A stretch of 41,743 bases of DNA from Acidocella facilis ATCC 35904. Lineage in GTDB: Bacteria > Pseudomonadota > Alphaproteobacteria > Acetobacterales > Acetobacteraceae. Position 1 is the first letter of the stretch, and every line of letters begins with the position of its first letter. The notes beneath the pieces were generated by a model. The model saw nothing but the letters and a program-made list of their open reading frames with translations. It searched no databases and was not told where the DNA came from. The translations under genes and the position numbers were made by a program. Of this stretch, positions 15,115 through 23,305 are shown piece by piece. Where the stretch lies: positions 1 through 41,743 of the forward strand of contig NZ_JHYG01000017.1 in NCBI RefSeq assembly GCF_000687875.1. Direction: 5' to 3'.

Positions 15115-15969
15115 TCAGCCTTCCAGCAGAAACGCCTTGATCCGCGCCTGGCTCTCATAATCCATCAGCGCCGGGGCGTGGCCGGCATCGGGCACCACAT
15201 AGCCCTCCGCCCCCTCGGCTTGCATCCGCTCATAGGTTTCGGGCAGCAGCAGGTCGCTCTGGGCGCCGCGAATGACCAGGCGCGGGGCGTGGATATGCTC
15301 CCAGATCGGCCACATATCGACATCCAGCGGCACGGTGGCGCGGATCGGGTCGATGATTTTCGGATCGTAATGCAGCGCCGTGGTCTTGCCCTCGCCGGTC
15401 GGGTCGAGCACCTGGCGGGCGGAGAAGCGGCCCAGATGCGCCCATTCCGCGTCCGAGAGCAGGCCGAACGGGGCGTGGATCTCGCGCAGATGCGCGGTCA
15501 GCTCCTTCACCGAGGTGAAGCGCTCCGGCGCGCCCATCATGTAATCGCGAATCCGCTGCAGCGAGGCGGCGGGGATATGCGGGCCGATATCGTTGAGCAC
15601 CAGCCGGGTGATCGGGGTGTTCTGGGCGGCGGCGATCATCATGCCGCAAATGCCGCCCAGCGAGGTGCCGACCCAGGCGACCGGCTTGTTGATCTGCGCC
15701 AGCAGATGCGCCAGCGCCACCACGTAGGTCGGCGGCTGATAGGCCAGCCCGTCCGGCAGCCATTCGGACTTGCCGCGCCCGGGCAGATCTGGGCAGATCA
15801 CGTGGAACCGGTCGGAAAGCGCTTCGGCCAGCTGGTCGAAATCGCGGCCATTGCGGGTGAGGCCATGCACGCAGACCACCGCCGGGGCGGCTGGGTTGCC
15901 GAACTCGACAAAGGCCATCTTGTAGAAGCGCGTGCCAAACAGATAATTGACCGACCCCGACCGCGCCAT
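15115..15969 (-). CDS. Alpha/beta-fold hydrolase
   Basis: A 284-residue cytoplasmic hydrolase. The oxyanion-hole motif is VCVHGLTRNGRDFD; the nucleophile elbow is GTSLGG with Ser103; the acid is probably the Asp in VIRGAQSDLLLP; and the base is His264 in DAGHAPAL. The lid region contains the IRDYMMGAPERF segment. Similar proteins are annotated as esterases or MhpC-like hydrolases, but the substrate cannot be named. It is divergent from the GT87 gene, with a gap of 49 bases that must hold both promoters or starts. Confidence 0.88.
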   Translation of the reverse strand: MARSGSVNYLFGTRFYKMAFVEFGNPAAPAVVCVHGLTRNGRDFDQLAEALSDRFHVICPDLPGRGKSEWLPDGLAYQPPTYVVALAHLLAQINKPVAWVGTSLGGICGMMIAAAQNTPITRLVLNDIGPHIPAASLQRIRDYMMGAPERFTSVKELTAHLREIHAPFGLLSDAEWAHLGRFSARQVLDPTGEGKTTALHYDPKIIDPIRATVPLDVDMWPIWEHIHAPRLVIRGAQSDLLLPETYERMQAEGAEGYVVPDAGHAPALMDYESQARIKAFLLEG

Positions 15970-16018
15970 GCCCTACTCCTTCTCTCGACCACGCCAAATT
16001 CCTGGCCTAAGGGCATAG

Positions 16019-17209
16019 ATGATGCGTTCGCGCGCCACAACCGGCCCCACCCGTCCCTACCTGACCGCGATGATCGCGCTGTGCGGTGCACTCAGCCTGT
16101 TCATGCTGGTGTCGCTGATCGCCGCCCCAGGGCGGCTGAACAGCGATTTCATGGCCTTCTGGGCCTATCCGCGCTTCATCGCGGCGCATGATCCGGCGGC
16201 GCTTTATGACAGCGCCCAGCTGCAGGCCTTCGAACAGCAGCTTTATGCCGGGTTTCACAGCTTCTATCCCTATCTCTACCCGCCGACCTTGCTGCTGGCG
16301 CTGTCCTGGCTGCGGGCTTTGCCCTTCGGCGCGGCCAAGCTGGCCTGGGGGGCGCTGGGAATTGGCGCCCTCGCTCTGGCCTGCCGCGCGGCTTTTCCCG
16401 GGCGCGCAGGCGGTGTGCTGGCGGCGCTGCTGGCCAGCCCGGCGGCCTTGCTGTGCCTGGCCACCGGCGAGACCGGCCTATTCACCACCGCCTTGTTGCT
16501 GGCCGGGTTCGCGGCGCTGCCGCGCGCCCCGCTGCTGGCCGGGCTGTGGTTCGGGCTGCTGACGCTGAAGCCGCAACTGGGTGTGATGCTGCCGTTCTTC
16601 CTGCTGGCGCGCCGGGAGGTCAAAGCCATTCTGGCCGCCTGCCTCACCGCTCTGGTGCTGAACGGCGCCAGCGCGGTGATCTATCCGGCGCGGCTCTGGC
16701 GGCTCTGGTGGCGGACATTGCCGGCCTATCAGGACAGCTATTTCCACGCCGCCAAAGCGCTCAATCTCAACATCCTCATCACCCCGTCCGCCAACATCGT
16801 CGCGCTTGGTGGGAGCATTGGCCTGGCCTGGGCGGTGCAGATGCTGTGCGCGCTGGCGATGGCCGGGGTGGTGATCTGGGCGGCACGGCGCGCGCCCTAC
16901 CGGCTGGCGGTGGCGGTGACGCTGGTAGCGGGCTTCCTGGCGCAGCCGCACGCTTATGCTTATGACAGCATCGCCGTGGTGGCGGCACTGGCGCTGGCGC
17001 TGGAAGCCCGGCCTGGGGCAATCTGGGTGGCGCTGGGAATGGCCACCTATCTGGCGCCGTTGCTGCTGCTCTCGCCCTGGCACCGGGCCTTTATCGACGC
17101 GACGCTGCTCGCCGCATGCCTGACGGGCATCATCACCCTTGCGTTCGCGGCACGAAACGGCGCAGATTCAAACCATGAGCCAGACCCTTTACTACCCCCC
17201 CTCGCCTGA
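16019..17209 (+). CDS. GT87-family (DUF2029) membrane glycosyltransferase
   Basis: A 396-residue polytopic membrane protein with about ten hydrophobic segments. It shows the GT87 pattern: the SDFMAFWAYPRF loop with the likely catalytic Asp after the first membrane helix, YPPTLLLALSWLRALPFG, and GLWFGLLTLKPQLGVMLPFFLL. Family members (mycobacterial mannosyltransferases) use polyprenyl-phosphate mannose on the periplasmic side. The acceptor is unknown. Two adjacent ATGs (16019 and 16022) could serve as start. The 3' end overlaps the start of the RDD gene by 35 bases. Confidence 0.85.
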   Translation: MMRSRATTGPTRPYLTAMIALCGALSLFMLVSLIAAPGRLNSDFMAFWAYPRFIAAHDPAALYDSAQLQAFEQQLYAGFHSFYPYLYPPTLLLALSWLRALPFGAAKLAWGALGIGALALACRAAFPGRAGGVLAALLASPAALLCLATGETGLFTTALLLAGFAALPRAPLLAGLWFGLLTLKPQLGVMLPFFLLARREVKAILAACLTALVLNGASAVIYPARLWRLWWRTLPAYQDSYFHAAKALNLNILITPSANIVALGGSIGLAWAVQMLCALAMAGVVIWAARRAPYRLAVAVTLVAGFLAQPHAYAYDSIAVVAALALALEARPGAIWVALGMATYLAPLLLLSPWHRAFIDATLLAACLTGIITLAFAARNGADSNHEPDPLLPPLA

Positions 17210-17633
17210 ACAAACCCTGTTCCACGGCGTCATCACCCGGCGCTGCGCCGCCCTGCTGCTCGATATGATCGGCATGGCCTTGTTCGGCTGGGCGATGGTC
17301 TTCGCCATCGCGATCTTCGGGGTGCTCACCTTCGGCTTTGGCTGGATCGCCTTTCACATCCTGCCCTGGCTGCCCCTCGTCTATTACACGCTGCTGATCG
17401 GCGGCACCGGCGCCACGCCAGGCCAGCGGCTCACCGGCATCGTCGTCCGCCAGGACGCGACCCTGGCGCCCCCCAGCCTGGCCCAGGCCTTTGTCTGGAC
17501 GCTGCTGCTCTGGCTCAGCTTCGCACTGGCCGGGCTGCCTTTCCTGCTCGCCTTCCTCAATCCGCGCCGGCGCGCGGCGCATGACATGCTCAGCGGCCTG
17601 ACCCTGATGCGTGTTGCGCAAATTCCTTATTGA
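17175..17633 (+). CDS. RDD-family membrane protein
   Basis: A 152-residue protein starting MSQTLYYPPSPEQTLFHGVI, inside the end of the GT87 gene. The RDD domain begins at RRCAALLLDMIGMALFGW (the motif Arg and the Asp in the first membrane helix), then the second segment, with GGTGATPGQRLTGIVV and the final helix near FLLAFLNPRRRAAHDML. RDD proteins are small three-to-four-helix membrane proteins; some are implicated in ion or proton transport, but function is generally unknown. The bpt gene follows 34 bases later in the same direction. Confidence 0.85.
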   Translation: MSQTLYYPPSPEQTLFHGVITRRCAALLLDMIGMALFGWAMVFAIAIFGVLTFGFGWIAFHILPWLPLVYYTLLIGGTGATPGQRLTGIVVRQDATLAPPSLAQAFVWTLLLWLSFALAGLPFLLAFLNPRRRAAHDMLSGLTLMRVAQIPY

Positions 17634-17667
17634 CGCGGACACGCCCAGACCCAAACATATCATCCGA

Positions 17668-18429
17668 ATGAGCTTCAAGCCCGCCAGACGTCCGCATTTC
17701 TTCTATACCACGGCACCGCTGCCCTGCCCTTATGTCCCGGGCCGGACGGAGCGCAAGGTGGTGACAGAGCTTGCGGGCGTCTCCGCGGAGACACTGCATG
17801 ACCGGCTGAGCCGGGGCGGTTTTCGGCGCAGCCACAACATCGCCTATGCGCCGGTCTGCGCCGGCTGCAATGCCTGCGTGCCGATCCGCATCCGCGCGCA
17901 TGAATTCGAGCCGGACCGCACCCAGAGGCGCATCGAGAAGCGCAATGCCGATCTCCTGGTGCAGGAAATGCCGCCGCGGGCCACCGCCGAGCAATATGCG
18001 CTGTTCCAGGCCTATCAGCAGGCACGGCATGGCGATGGCGATATGTCGACCATGAGCTTCTATGATTACCGCGCCATGGTCGAGGACACACCGATCGAGA
18101 CCTCGCTGGTGGAATTCCGCCTGCCCAGCGGCCAGTTGGTCGGCGCGTGCCTGACCGACCGGCTGGGGGATGGGCTCTCTGCGGTGTATAGTTTTTTCGA
18201 AACTGAGATGAACGCGCGCTCGCTCGGCACCTACGCCATCATCTGGCTGGCGCGCCGGGCGGTGAGCTTGCGCCTTGAGCATGTCTATCTCGGCTATTGG
18301 GTCGAGGACAGCCGCAAGATGTCCTATAAGGCGAAGTTCCACCCCAGCGAGGTGCTGCGCGGCGGGGTCTGGCGCCCCTTGGGCGATGCCGCCACGCTGC
18401 CGGCCTGCATGATCTCCCAGCCCGCCTGA
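17668..18429 (+). CDS. bpt: Aspartate/glutamate leucyltransferase (arginyltransferase family)
   Basis: A 253-residue aminoacyl-tRNA-protein transferase. Bacterial Bpt adds leucine from Leu-tRNA to N-terminal Asp or Glu, creating N-degrons for ClpS/ClpAP. Seen here are CPYVPGRTERKVVTEL, LSRGGFRRSHNIAYAPVCAGCNACVPIRI (the family's cysteine cluster), the AVYSFFETEMNARSLGTYAIIW block and LGYWVEDSRKMSYKAKFHPSEVL. ATG 17668 (MSFKPARRPHFFYT) matches the family start, so the upstream extension is rejected. Length is normal. Confidence 0.95.
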   Translation: MSFKPARRPHFFYTTAPLPCPYVPGRTERKVVTELAGVSAETLHDRLSRGGFRRSHNIAYAPVCAGCNACVPIRIRAHEFEPDRTQRRIEKRNADLLVQEMPPRATAEQYALFQAYQQARHGDGDMSTMSFYDYRAMVEDTPIETSLVEFRLPSGQLVGACLTDRLGDGLSAVYSFFETEMNARSLGTYAIIWLARRAVSLRLEHVYLGYWVEDSRKMSYKAKFHPSEVLRGGVWRPLGDAATLPACMISQPA

Positions 18430-18496
18430 TCCGGGCTGGACGCCCCTGCCCATCGCCCCCATCTGATCTCTGTTACTGCAAAAGGGGTGATTTTCC

Positions 18497-19066
18497 ATGG
18501 CGGGGTCCCGCTCATCTTCCTCCACGGCGTTGCGGGTTGCCGCTATCGCCTTGCCGGTGCTGGCGCTGGCCGGTTGCGCCGCGCTTTACACGCGCCATCC
18601 GGTCGGCAATGCGCATGTGCCCGAGCCGCTGAAGCCGGTCGCGCTGCATGAATATCTCGGCCGCTGGTATGAGCTGGCGCGCTATGACCAGTTTTTCGAG
18701 AAAAATTGCGACGCGGTGACCGCCGATTACAGCCTGCGGCCGGACGGCAAGATCGCCATCGTCAATCGCTGCACCAAGCCGGACGGCAAGGAACAGGTGG
18801 CGCATGGCACCGCCAAAATCGTGCCCGGCTCCGATGGCGCAAAGCTGAAGGTCAGCTTTTTCGGCCCGTTCTATTTCGGCAATTACTGGGTGCTGGACCA
18901 TGCGCCGGATTATGCCTGGTCGATCGTCGGTGACCCGTCCGGGCGGTATCTCTGGATATTGGCGCGCAACCCCCATCCGGATGCGGCGGCCTTGCGGATG
19001 CTGATCAACCGCGTGGCGGCGTTGGGCTACAACACCAACCAGCTGGTAATAACCCGCCAGCCCTGA
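18497..19066 (+). CDS. Lipocalin-family outer membrane lipoprotein (Blc-like)
   Basis: A 189-residue bacterial lipocalin. The lipoprotein signal ends at LALAGC, so Cys27 should be lipidated. Lipocalin motif 1 is LGRWYELARYDQFFEKNC; the second is NYWVLDHAPDYAWSIVGDPSGRYLWILARNP. The fold is an eight-stranded beta barrel that binds lipids, perhaps lysophospholipids as for E. coli Blc. A terminator (19068-19097) follows directly. Confidence 0.93.
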   Translation: MAGSRSSSSTALRVAAIALPVLALAGCAALYTRHPVGNAHVPEPLKPVALHEYLGRWYELARYDQFFEKNCDAVTADYSLRPDGKIAIVNRCTKPDGKEQVAHGTAKIVPGSDGAKLKVSFFGPFYFGNYWVLDHAPDYAWSIVGDPSGRYLWILARNPHPDAAALRMLINRVAALGYNTNQLVITRQP

Positions 19067-19067
19067 C

Positions 19068-19097
19068 AAAAAGCCGCCTCGCGAGAGGCGGCTTTTT
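19068..19097 (+). terminator. Rho-independent terminator after the lipocalin gene
   Basis: AAAAAGCCGCCTC-gcga-GAGGCGGCTTTTT: an 8-bp perfect GC stem with flanking A and T runs, so it can work in both directions. It begins two bases after the lipocalin stop. Confidence 0.88.
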
Positions 19098-19101
19098 GTT
19101 C

Positions 19102-19211
19102 GCAAAAGTTTTTGGGGGTGTGGGGACTTTTTTCAAAAAGTCCCCACAAACGTCTGGGGTGTTGGCAGCGGCAATGCCAACACCCCAGAGTTTTGCAGCC
19201 CGTTTTGACTT
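19102..19211. repeat. Cloverleaf-type intergenic repeat, copy C (right arm degenerate)
   Basis: Outer arm GCAAAAGTTTTTGG, a left hairpin GTGGGGAC/GTCCCCAC with a TTTTTTCAAAAA tip (19120-19147) and an apical stem AAACGTCTGGGGTGTTGGCA / TGCCAACACCCCAGAGTTTT (19148-19194). The right hairpin is eroded (GCAGCCCGTTTTGACTTTT) and runs to the stop codon of the next gene. It lies between convergent genes. Confidence 0.8.
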
Positions 19212-20066
19212 TTAATACCAATCCCGGATGCGCCCACCGATCGCCCCCGCGACAGCGGCGATGAAGGCGCCGATGAGTGCCGAGAAGAAGGTGTAGATCG
19301 CCGCCGCCGCCGCGCTCTTGCGCGCCGCATTGGCCACCTGCTTGGCCTTGGTGATGTCGGCCTGCTCATGCGTCAGCACGTCATTCACCCGGGCCTGGGC
19401 GGACGCCTGATCCATGCCAGTCGCGGCCATCACCAGCGTCGCCAGATAATCCTTGTCGGCTTGCGGCGCGTTGCCGGTGACGGCGGATTGCGTCAGCACC
19501 GCGCTGGCATCGTCCCGGATCTGCTGCGGCGTCATGCCCGGCAGGGAGAGCCCGGCAGCCGTACCGCCGCTCCCCGACGCCGCGGGACGCAGCAGCTCGC
19601 TCAGATAATAGGTCTGGGCGATCTTGGTATCCGCCGCCTTGGACGCCGCATCGGAACCCAGCCGGACGGCATTCGAGCCCGCCATGGCCAGCGCGCCGAC
19701 CGTGATCAGCAGCGCCACCGCCCAGGCCAGGAAGCCATGCGCGGTATCGCGGAAGCCGACCTCATCGGTATGCACTGCCACCCATTTGGTGCGCAGCCGC
19801 CCGGCGATGAAGCCGCCGAAGAAGGACGCCACCCATTGCACGATGATCAGCCACACCGCCGCCATGATGGTGAAGCCCACCGCCGAAACACCCTGGCCAG
19901 CCCAGGGAGATACGGAAGCGAGGCCAAGACCGGCGCCAAGGATGGTGAGAATGATGGCGATCGCCGCGGCGGCGACACCGCCCGCGAAAATCGCCGCCCA
20001 GGAAACAGCGGACTGGCTCGAAACCGGCGCCGCCGCCTCAACCGGCGTTGCGTAAACCTCGCTCAT
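19212..20066 (-). CDS. Membrane protein with a long extracytoplasmic helical region, unknown function
   Basis: A 284-residue protein starting MSEVYATPVEAAAP; ATG 20066 has GAGGAGAT upstream, so the longer upstream reading is rejected. Four or five membrane segments: SWAAIFAGGVAAAAIAIILTILGAG, a second around TIMAAVWLIIVQWVASFFGGFIAGRLR, a third ending ALLITVGALAMAG, then a roughly 110-residue soluble region rich in Ala, Gln and Asp, and a final hydrophobic helix ending GGRIRDWY. The family resembles uncharacterised PhnA-like proteins of alphaproteobacteria, from memory only. A 24-residue membrane peptide gene lies immediately upstream in the same operon. Confidence 0.75.
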   Translation of the reverse strand: MSEVYATPVEAAAPVSSQSAVSWAAIFAGGVAAAAIAIILTILGAGLGLASVSPWAGQGVSAVGFTIMAAVWLIIVQWVASFFGGFIAGRLRTKWVAVHTDEVGFRDTAHGFLAWAVALLITVGALAMAGSNAVRLGSDAASKAADTKIAQTYYLSELLRPAASGSGGTAAGLSLPGMTPQQIRDDASAVLTQSAVTGNAPQADKDYLATLVMAATGMDQASAQARVNDVLTHEQADITKAKQVANAARKSAAAAAIYTFFSALIGAFIAAVAGAIGGRIRDWY

Positions 20067-20076
20067 TGCGATCTCC

Positions 20077-20151
20077 TCAGTGGAAGAGCAGGAGCAGGAT
20101 GATGATGATCGGCAGCGGTATGCCAAGCAGCCAGAGCAGGATATACGGCAT
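20077..20151 (-). CDS. 24-residue hydrophobic membrane peptide
   Basis: ATG at 20149-20151 on the minus strand gives a peptide starting MPYILLWLLGIPLPIIII and ending LLLLFH. Nearly every residue is hydrophobic, so it is one membrane helix. A Shine-Dalgarno AAGGGGG lies upstream at a suitable distance. The stop TGA overlaps the GAGGAG that serves the next gene, 10 bases before its ATG, so the two are cotranscribed. Very short membrane proteins of this composition are common in bacteria and usually unannotated. Confidence 0.65.
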   Translation of the reverse strand: MPYILLWLLGIPLPIIIILLLLFH

Positions 20152-20271
20152 TGCAAAACCCCCTTGAGCAGATATTGTTACCGGGCAGAATTTTGGCCCC
20201 ACGCGCTTTGCTTCAAGCGAAGATTACTTAGATGACGGCAATGACATGGCGGCGTTAGCGCGGCCGTGATT

Positions 20272-20379
20272 TGGGTGGGCGGATCGGTTTTAAAGGCCGC
20301 TGGCGTGACGGCTGCTTGCGTCCGCCCGAACGTTTTGCAGCCTTTTTTGTAAAAAAGGCTGCACCCAAAAAACTTGTGC
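20272..20379. repeat. Cloverleaf-type intergenic repeat, copy D (apical stem and right half)
   Basis: The apical stem GGGCGGA / TCCGCCC is followed by GAACGTTTT, a right hairpin GCAGCC/GGCTGC with a TTTTTTGTAAAAAA tip (20337-20362) and the outer arm ACCCAAAAAACTTGTGC. The left outer arm and left hairpin are missing. It sits downstream of the minus-strand gene ending at 20402, where it can act as terminator. Confidence 0.75.
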
Positions 20380-20401
20380 TAAATTATTTTTGAGCTGTTT
20401 G

Positions 20402-22288
20402 TCAGAAGCCGAACATGTGGTCGAGCGAAAAGCCGCCGGACGCATCCTCCAACCCATGGAAGCCGAACAGCCGGCAGGTGACATCGCGGATCAGCACATA
20501 GCCGGTCTCGCCCGCCGCGCGCAACGAAGCTTCCGAAAAATGCTGGCTTGGCCTGACGATATGCGAACCGGAACAGGCGATGGCGAGCTGCGCCGTCTCC
20601 AGCTTCACCCCCTGCCCATCATAGAGTTCCAGCACCGTGCTGGAACTTTCCAACCACGGGCCGGAGGCCGGGTAGATCAGCACGCAGAAACTCTCCCGCC
20701 CGCCAAAGCCCAGTTTTAGGAACAGCCTGGTAGAGAGCCCGGGCGGCTTGCCGGTATAGCTCTGCGGCTCGTTCTTATAGACCATCAGCGTGTTGAAAAT
20801 ATGCGCGCCGAAGCTGCTCTCCGCCGCATGATTATTGGCGCGGTCCTCAAAGCGGAACAAAGCGTGCAACCAGCCATCCGCCTCGCCACCCTCGCGAAAA
20901 TCATAGACCAGCTCGGCATGGCCGCCTTCGGGCAGCGCGTCGGGGGCCAGCACATCGTCGAGATCCACCGCGAAATCATGGTCGCGCGGCAGCCGGCCGA
21001 GAAACCGCTCCGCCACCTTGCCGCCATCCGGCGCGAACACATCCAGGCGCAACGGCATGTCGCGCTCGGCCTCCACCATCGGGGTCGGCAGCGCGATGGT
21101 GCGAAACCGCCCGCGCGGCAAAATCGGGAAGGGCAGTAGAAAGCCACGCCCCATCGCCGGATGCAGGGTTTTGATGCCGGGGTCGGGCTTGAGGTCCGCC
21201 CGCTCGACATTCACATGCGCGATGCGGGTACGCCCATCGCGCACCACCTCATAGCGCGGGCGCACCACATGCCGGCCGGCCCGAACTTCCAGCTGGGCGG
21301 GCCAGCGCAGATCCGGAAACAGCTCGGCCACGTCCAAGGCGCGGGTGGCGAAAGGCGGGATCTCCTCCTCCAGCGCCACCGGGGCGTCGGCGCCCATCCG
21401 GTCCAGCGCGAAATCCCCAGCCGGGATCGGCACGGCATGGCTGTTCTGGATCCAGAGGATCACCCGCTCATCCGCGCGCGGCGCCGGCAGCCCGGCGAAA
21501 CGCGCCGAGGGCCAGGCATTGGCGTCATGGGTGCAGGAGAGCGAGGCGCCGTTATCGGTGGCGTAGGTATCCAGCGCGTATTTCACCACATCATGCCCGG
21601 CGACACCGATGGCGTGGATGAAGAGCTGCCCGGTGAAGGGCTTCAGCCCGAAACGGGCGCGGATCTCGCGGCTGTCCAGCACATAACCGCCGGTGCCGGA
21701 GGGGGCACTCTGCGACCATTCGGCGAGAACCTGCCCGCCCTGGCCGAACAGAATATGCTGGAACAGCACCTCCTTCGCGCCATAGCCGGCCCAGTAATTG
21801 GCCGTGGTCAGGCGGGTGGCGAAGCGGTCATCATCGCGGAAAAACACGAAATTGGTGGCGAAATTGCGCGGCTCCAGATAGCGCTTCGGCTCGGAGAGCC
21901 ACGCTTCCGGCAGCTTCACCGCATCAAGCGTCACCAGCTCGGCCCCCGGCGGCAGCAAAGCGTGCAGATGCTGGGCGCGCTTGGCGGCATCAAAGGCGGC
22001 CAGCAGCACCGTGTGTACCCGCGCCTGCGGCAGCTCGGTCAGCGGCCGGGCGATATATCCGGCGCGTGGCTGGCCCAGCGCCAGCGTATCCTGCACATAA
22101 AGCCCCTCGATCTCGAAATCCGGGCAGAGGGCGAGCAGCGGCCCGGCGATGCCGTCCGGGTCGAACAAAGCCACCGCCCCGGCACGCGCGGCGAGGGCGG
22201 CCAGCGCCTTGGCTGCCAAAGGATGCGAGAGCGCCTTATAGACGACATTGCCGCCGCGCAGATTGTCGAAAGTCTCGATATCCAGCAT
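20402..22288 (-). CDS. Large protein of unknown function (628 aa) coupled to an ELM1-like gene
   Basis: No signal peptide or membrane segment is evident. The first 150 residues look like a Rossmann-type alpha/beta domain (KALAALAARAGAVALFDPDGIAGPLL, LYVQDTLALG, VHTVLLAAFDAAK). The middle (about 170-330) has LFIHAIGVAGHDVVKYALDTYATDNGASL. The C-terminal half is beta-rich, with strands around MGRGFLLPFPILPRGRFRTIALPTPMVEAE and FGGRESFCVLIYPASGPW. I do not recognise the family. It starts four bases after the stop of the ELM1-like gene, so the two are one operon, and a part in surface polysaccharide or envelope biogenesis is possible. Copy D of the repeat follows. Confidence 0.75.
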   Translation of the reverse strand: MLDIETFDNLRGGNVVYKALSHPLAAKALAALAARAGAVALFDPDGIAGPLLALCPDFEIEGLYVQDTLALGQPRAGYIARPLTELPQARVHTVLLAAFDAAKRAQHLHALLPPGAELVTLDAVKLPEAWLSEPKRYLEPRNFATNFVFFRDDDRFATRLTTANYWAGYGAKEVLFQHILFGQGGQVLAEWSQSAPSGTGGYVLDSREIRARFGLKPFTGQLFIHAIGVAGHDVVKYALDTYATDNGASLSCTHDANAWPSARFAGLPAPRADERVILWIQNSHAVPIPAGDFALDRMGADAPVALEEEIPPFATRALDVAELFPDLRWPAQLEVRAGRHVVRPRYEVVRDGRTRIAHVNVERADLKPDPGIKTLHPAMGRGFLLPFPILPRGRFRTIALPTPMVEAERDMPLRLDVFAPDGGKVAERFLGRLPRDHDFAVDLDDVLAPDALPEGGHAELVYDFREGGEADGWLHALFRFEDRANNHAAESSFGAHIFNTLMVYKNEPQSYTGKPPGLSTRLFLKLGFGGRESFCVLIYPASGPWLESSSTVLELYDGQGVKLETAQLAIACSGSHIVRPSQHFSEASLRAAGETGYVLIRDVTCRLFGFHGLEDASGGFSLDHMFGF

Positions 22289-22291
22289 TCA

Positions 22292-23221
22292 CTAAACTCC
22301 GAGGCGCCGGCGCAGCTCCTGGCCCGCCCATTCCGTGTCATCCAGGGGCGCTGTATCCCACAGCTCCAGCCGCCCGGCAAAATCCCGCACCCGGCCATCC
22401 TGTACCAGAGCGTCCATGAAGGCGCCGATGCGCGCGGACTTACCCGGCAGCCGTGCCAGCAAGACCGGCGCGCTGGTGGCCACGGCCTCGGAGACCATGG
22501 AGACGCTGTCAGCGGTGACGATAATGGCATCGGCGCAGGCGAGCATGCCGAAATACGGGTTCTCGCCGGTGAAATCCCAGATCCAGGCGCCCAGCGGTTC
22601 CAGCGCCGCGCGCAAGGCCGCCACCACCTCAGGGGCGGTGCGGCGCGACGGGGTGATCATCAGCCCCGCCCCTTGCCGCGCCAGCGCCGCCAGCTGGGCG
22701 GCGAGCGCCTGGCCCTCGGCGGCCTCGAATTTATAGCGCCCGTTGGAGCCGCCCAGCAGCACCGCGACCAGAGGCCGGGGCAGATGCGCGAAGCGCGGCG
22801 CCCAGATGTCCCGCTCCGCCGCCAGCCGCGCCTGGGTCACGCGGTGCAGGGCGGTGCGGGTGACGATGACATTCGGCCCCTCGATGCCGTCATGCCGGCC
22901 GGCCAGAATCGCATCGAATTTCGAAAGCGCCATGCGCGGATGCTGAATGCACACCGCCTTCACCTCACGCGACCGCAAGGCGGCCGCCACCCGTGCCCCG
23001 GCCCCGCCAGCGCCGATCACCACCGGCGGCAACGGCCCCGCGAACAGCGCGGGCGCCACCGCCCAGCGCGGGTTGAACCAGAAATTGGTGGGGATATGCG
23101 CCCAGGGGGTGCGAAAGCGCAGCGGCCGGAATTCCGCCGCCAGCCCGGCCGCCTCGGCCAGCCCCAGCGCCTGGGATTTCAGCCCGGCCAGATCGGTACA
23201 GATGATGCGCGCGTCAAGCAT
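22292..23221 (-). CDS. ELM1/GtrOC1-family putative nucleoside-diphosphate-sugar glycosyltransferase
   Basis: A 309-residue protein of the mitochondrial fission ELM1 family, which is widespread in alphaproteobacteria. It starts MLDARIICTDLAGLKSQALG; the in-frame upstream start adds unrelated residues. The family fold resembles GT-B glycosyltransferases. Blocks seen are VIGAGGAGARVAAAL, CIQHPRMALSKFDAI, VAVLLGGSNGRYKF, GLMITPSRRTAPEVVAAL, GENPYFGMLACADAIIVTADSVSMVSEA and PVLLARLPGKSARI, the last two being the conserved C-terminal nucleotide-site region. Biochemical function in bacteria is not established. The 628-residue unknown gene follows four bases downstream. Confidence 0.85.
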   Translation of the reverse strand: MLDARIICTDLAGLKSQALGLAEAAGLAAEFRPLRFRTPWAHIPTNFWFNPRWAVAPALFAGPLPPVVIGAGGAGARVAAALRSREVKAVCIQHPRMALSKFDAILAGRHDGIEGPNVIVTRTALHRVTQARLAAERDIWAPRFAHLPRPLVAVLLGGSNGRYKFEAAEGQALAAQLAALARQGAGLMITPSRRTAPEVVAALRAALEPLGAWIWDFTGENPYFGMLACADAIIVTADSVSMVSEAVATSAPVLLARLPGKSARIGAFMDALVQDGRVRDFAGRLELWDTAPLDDTEWAGQELRRRLGV

Positions 23222-23305
23222 GATAGGCTGGGCTTTGCGGGGTGCGCGCGCCCCCGTCAACCCGGCTGGATTGCGCCTGCCTCCGGCTTCGCTAGAGTGT
23301 TGTTC

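Noticed and set aside
21161-23305. A long plus-strand frame upstream of the aspartoacylase-like gene
   Set aside because: It is antisense to the 628-residue protein and the ELM1-like gene and has the composition of a shadow frame. Family similarity begins only after ATG 23306.
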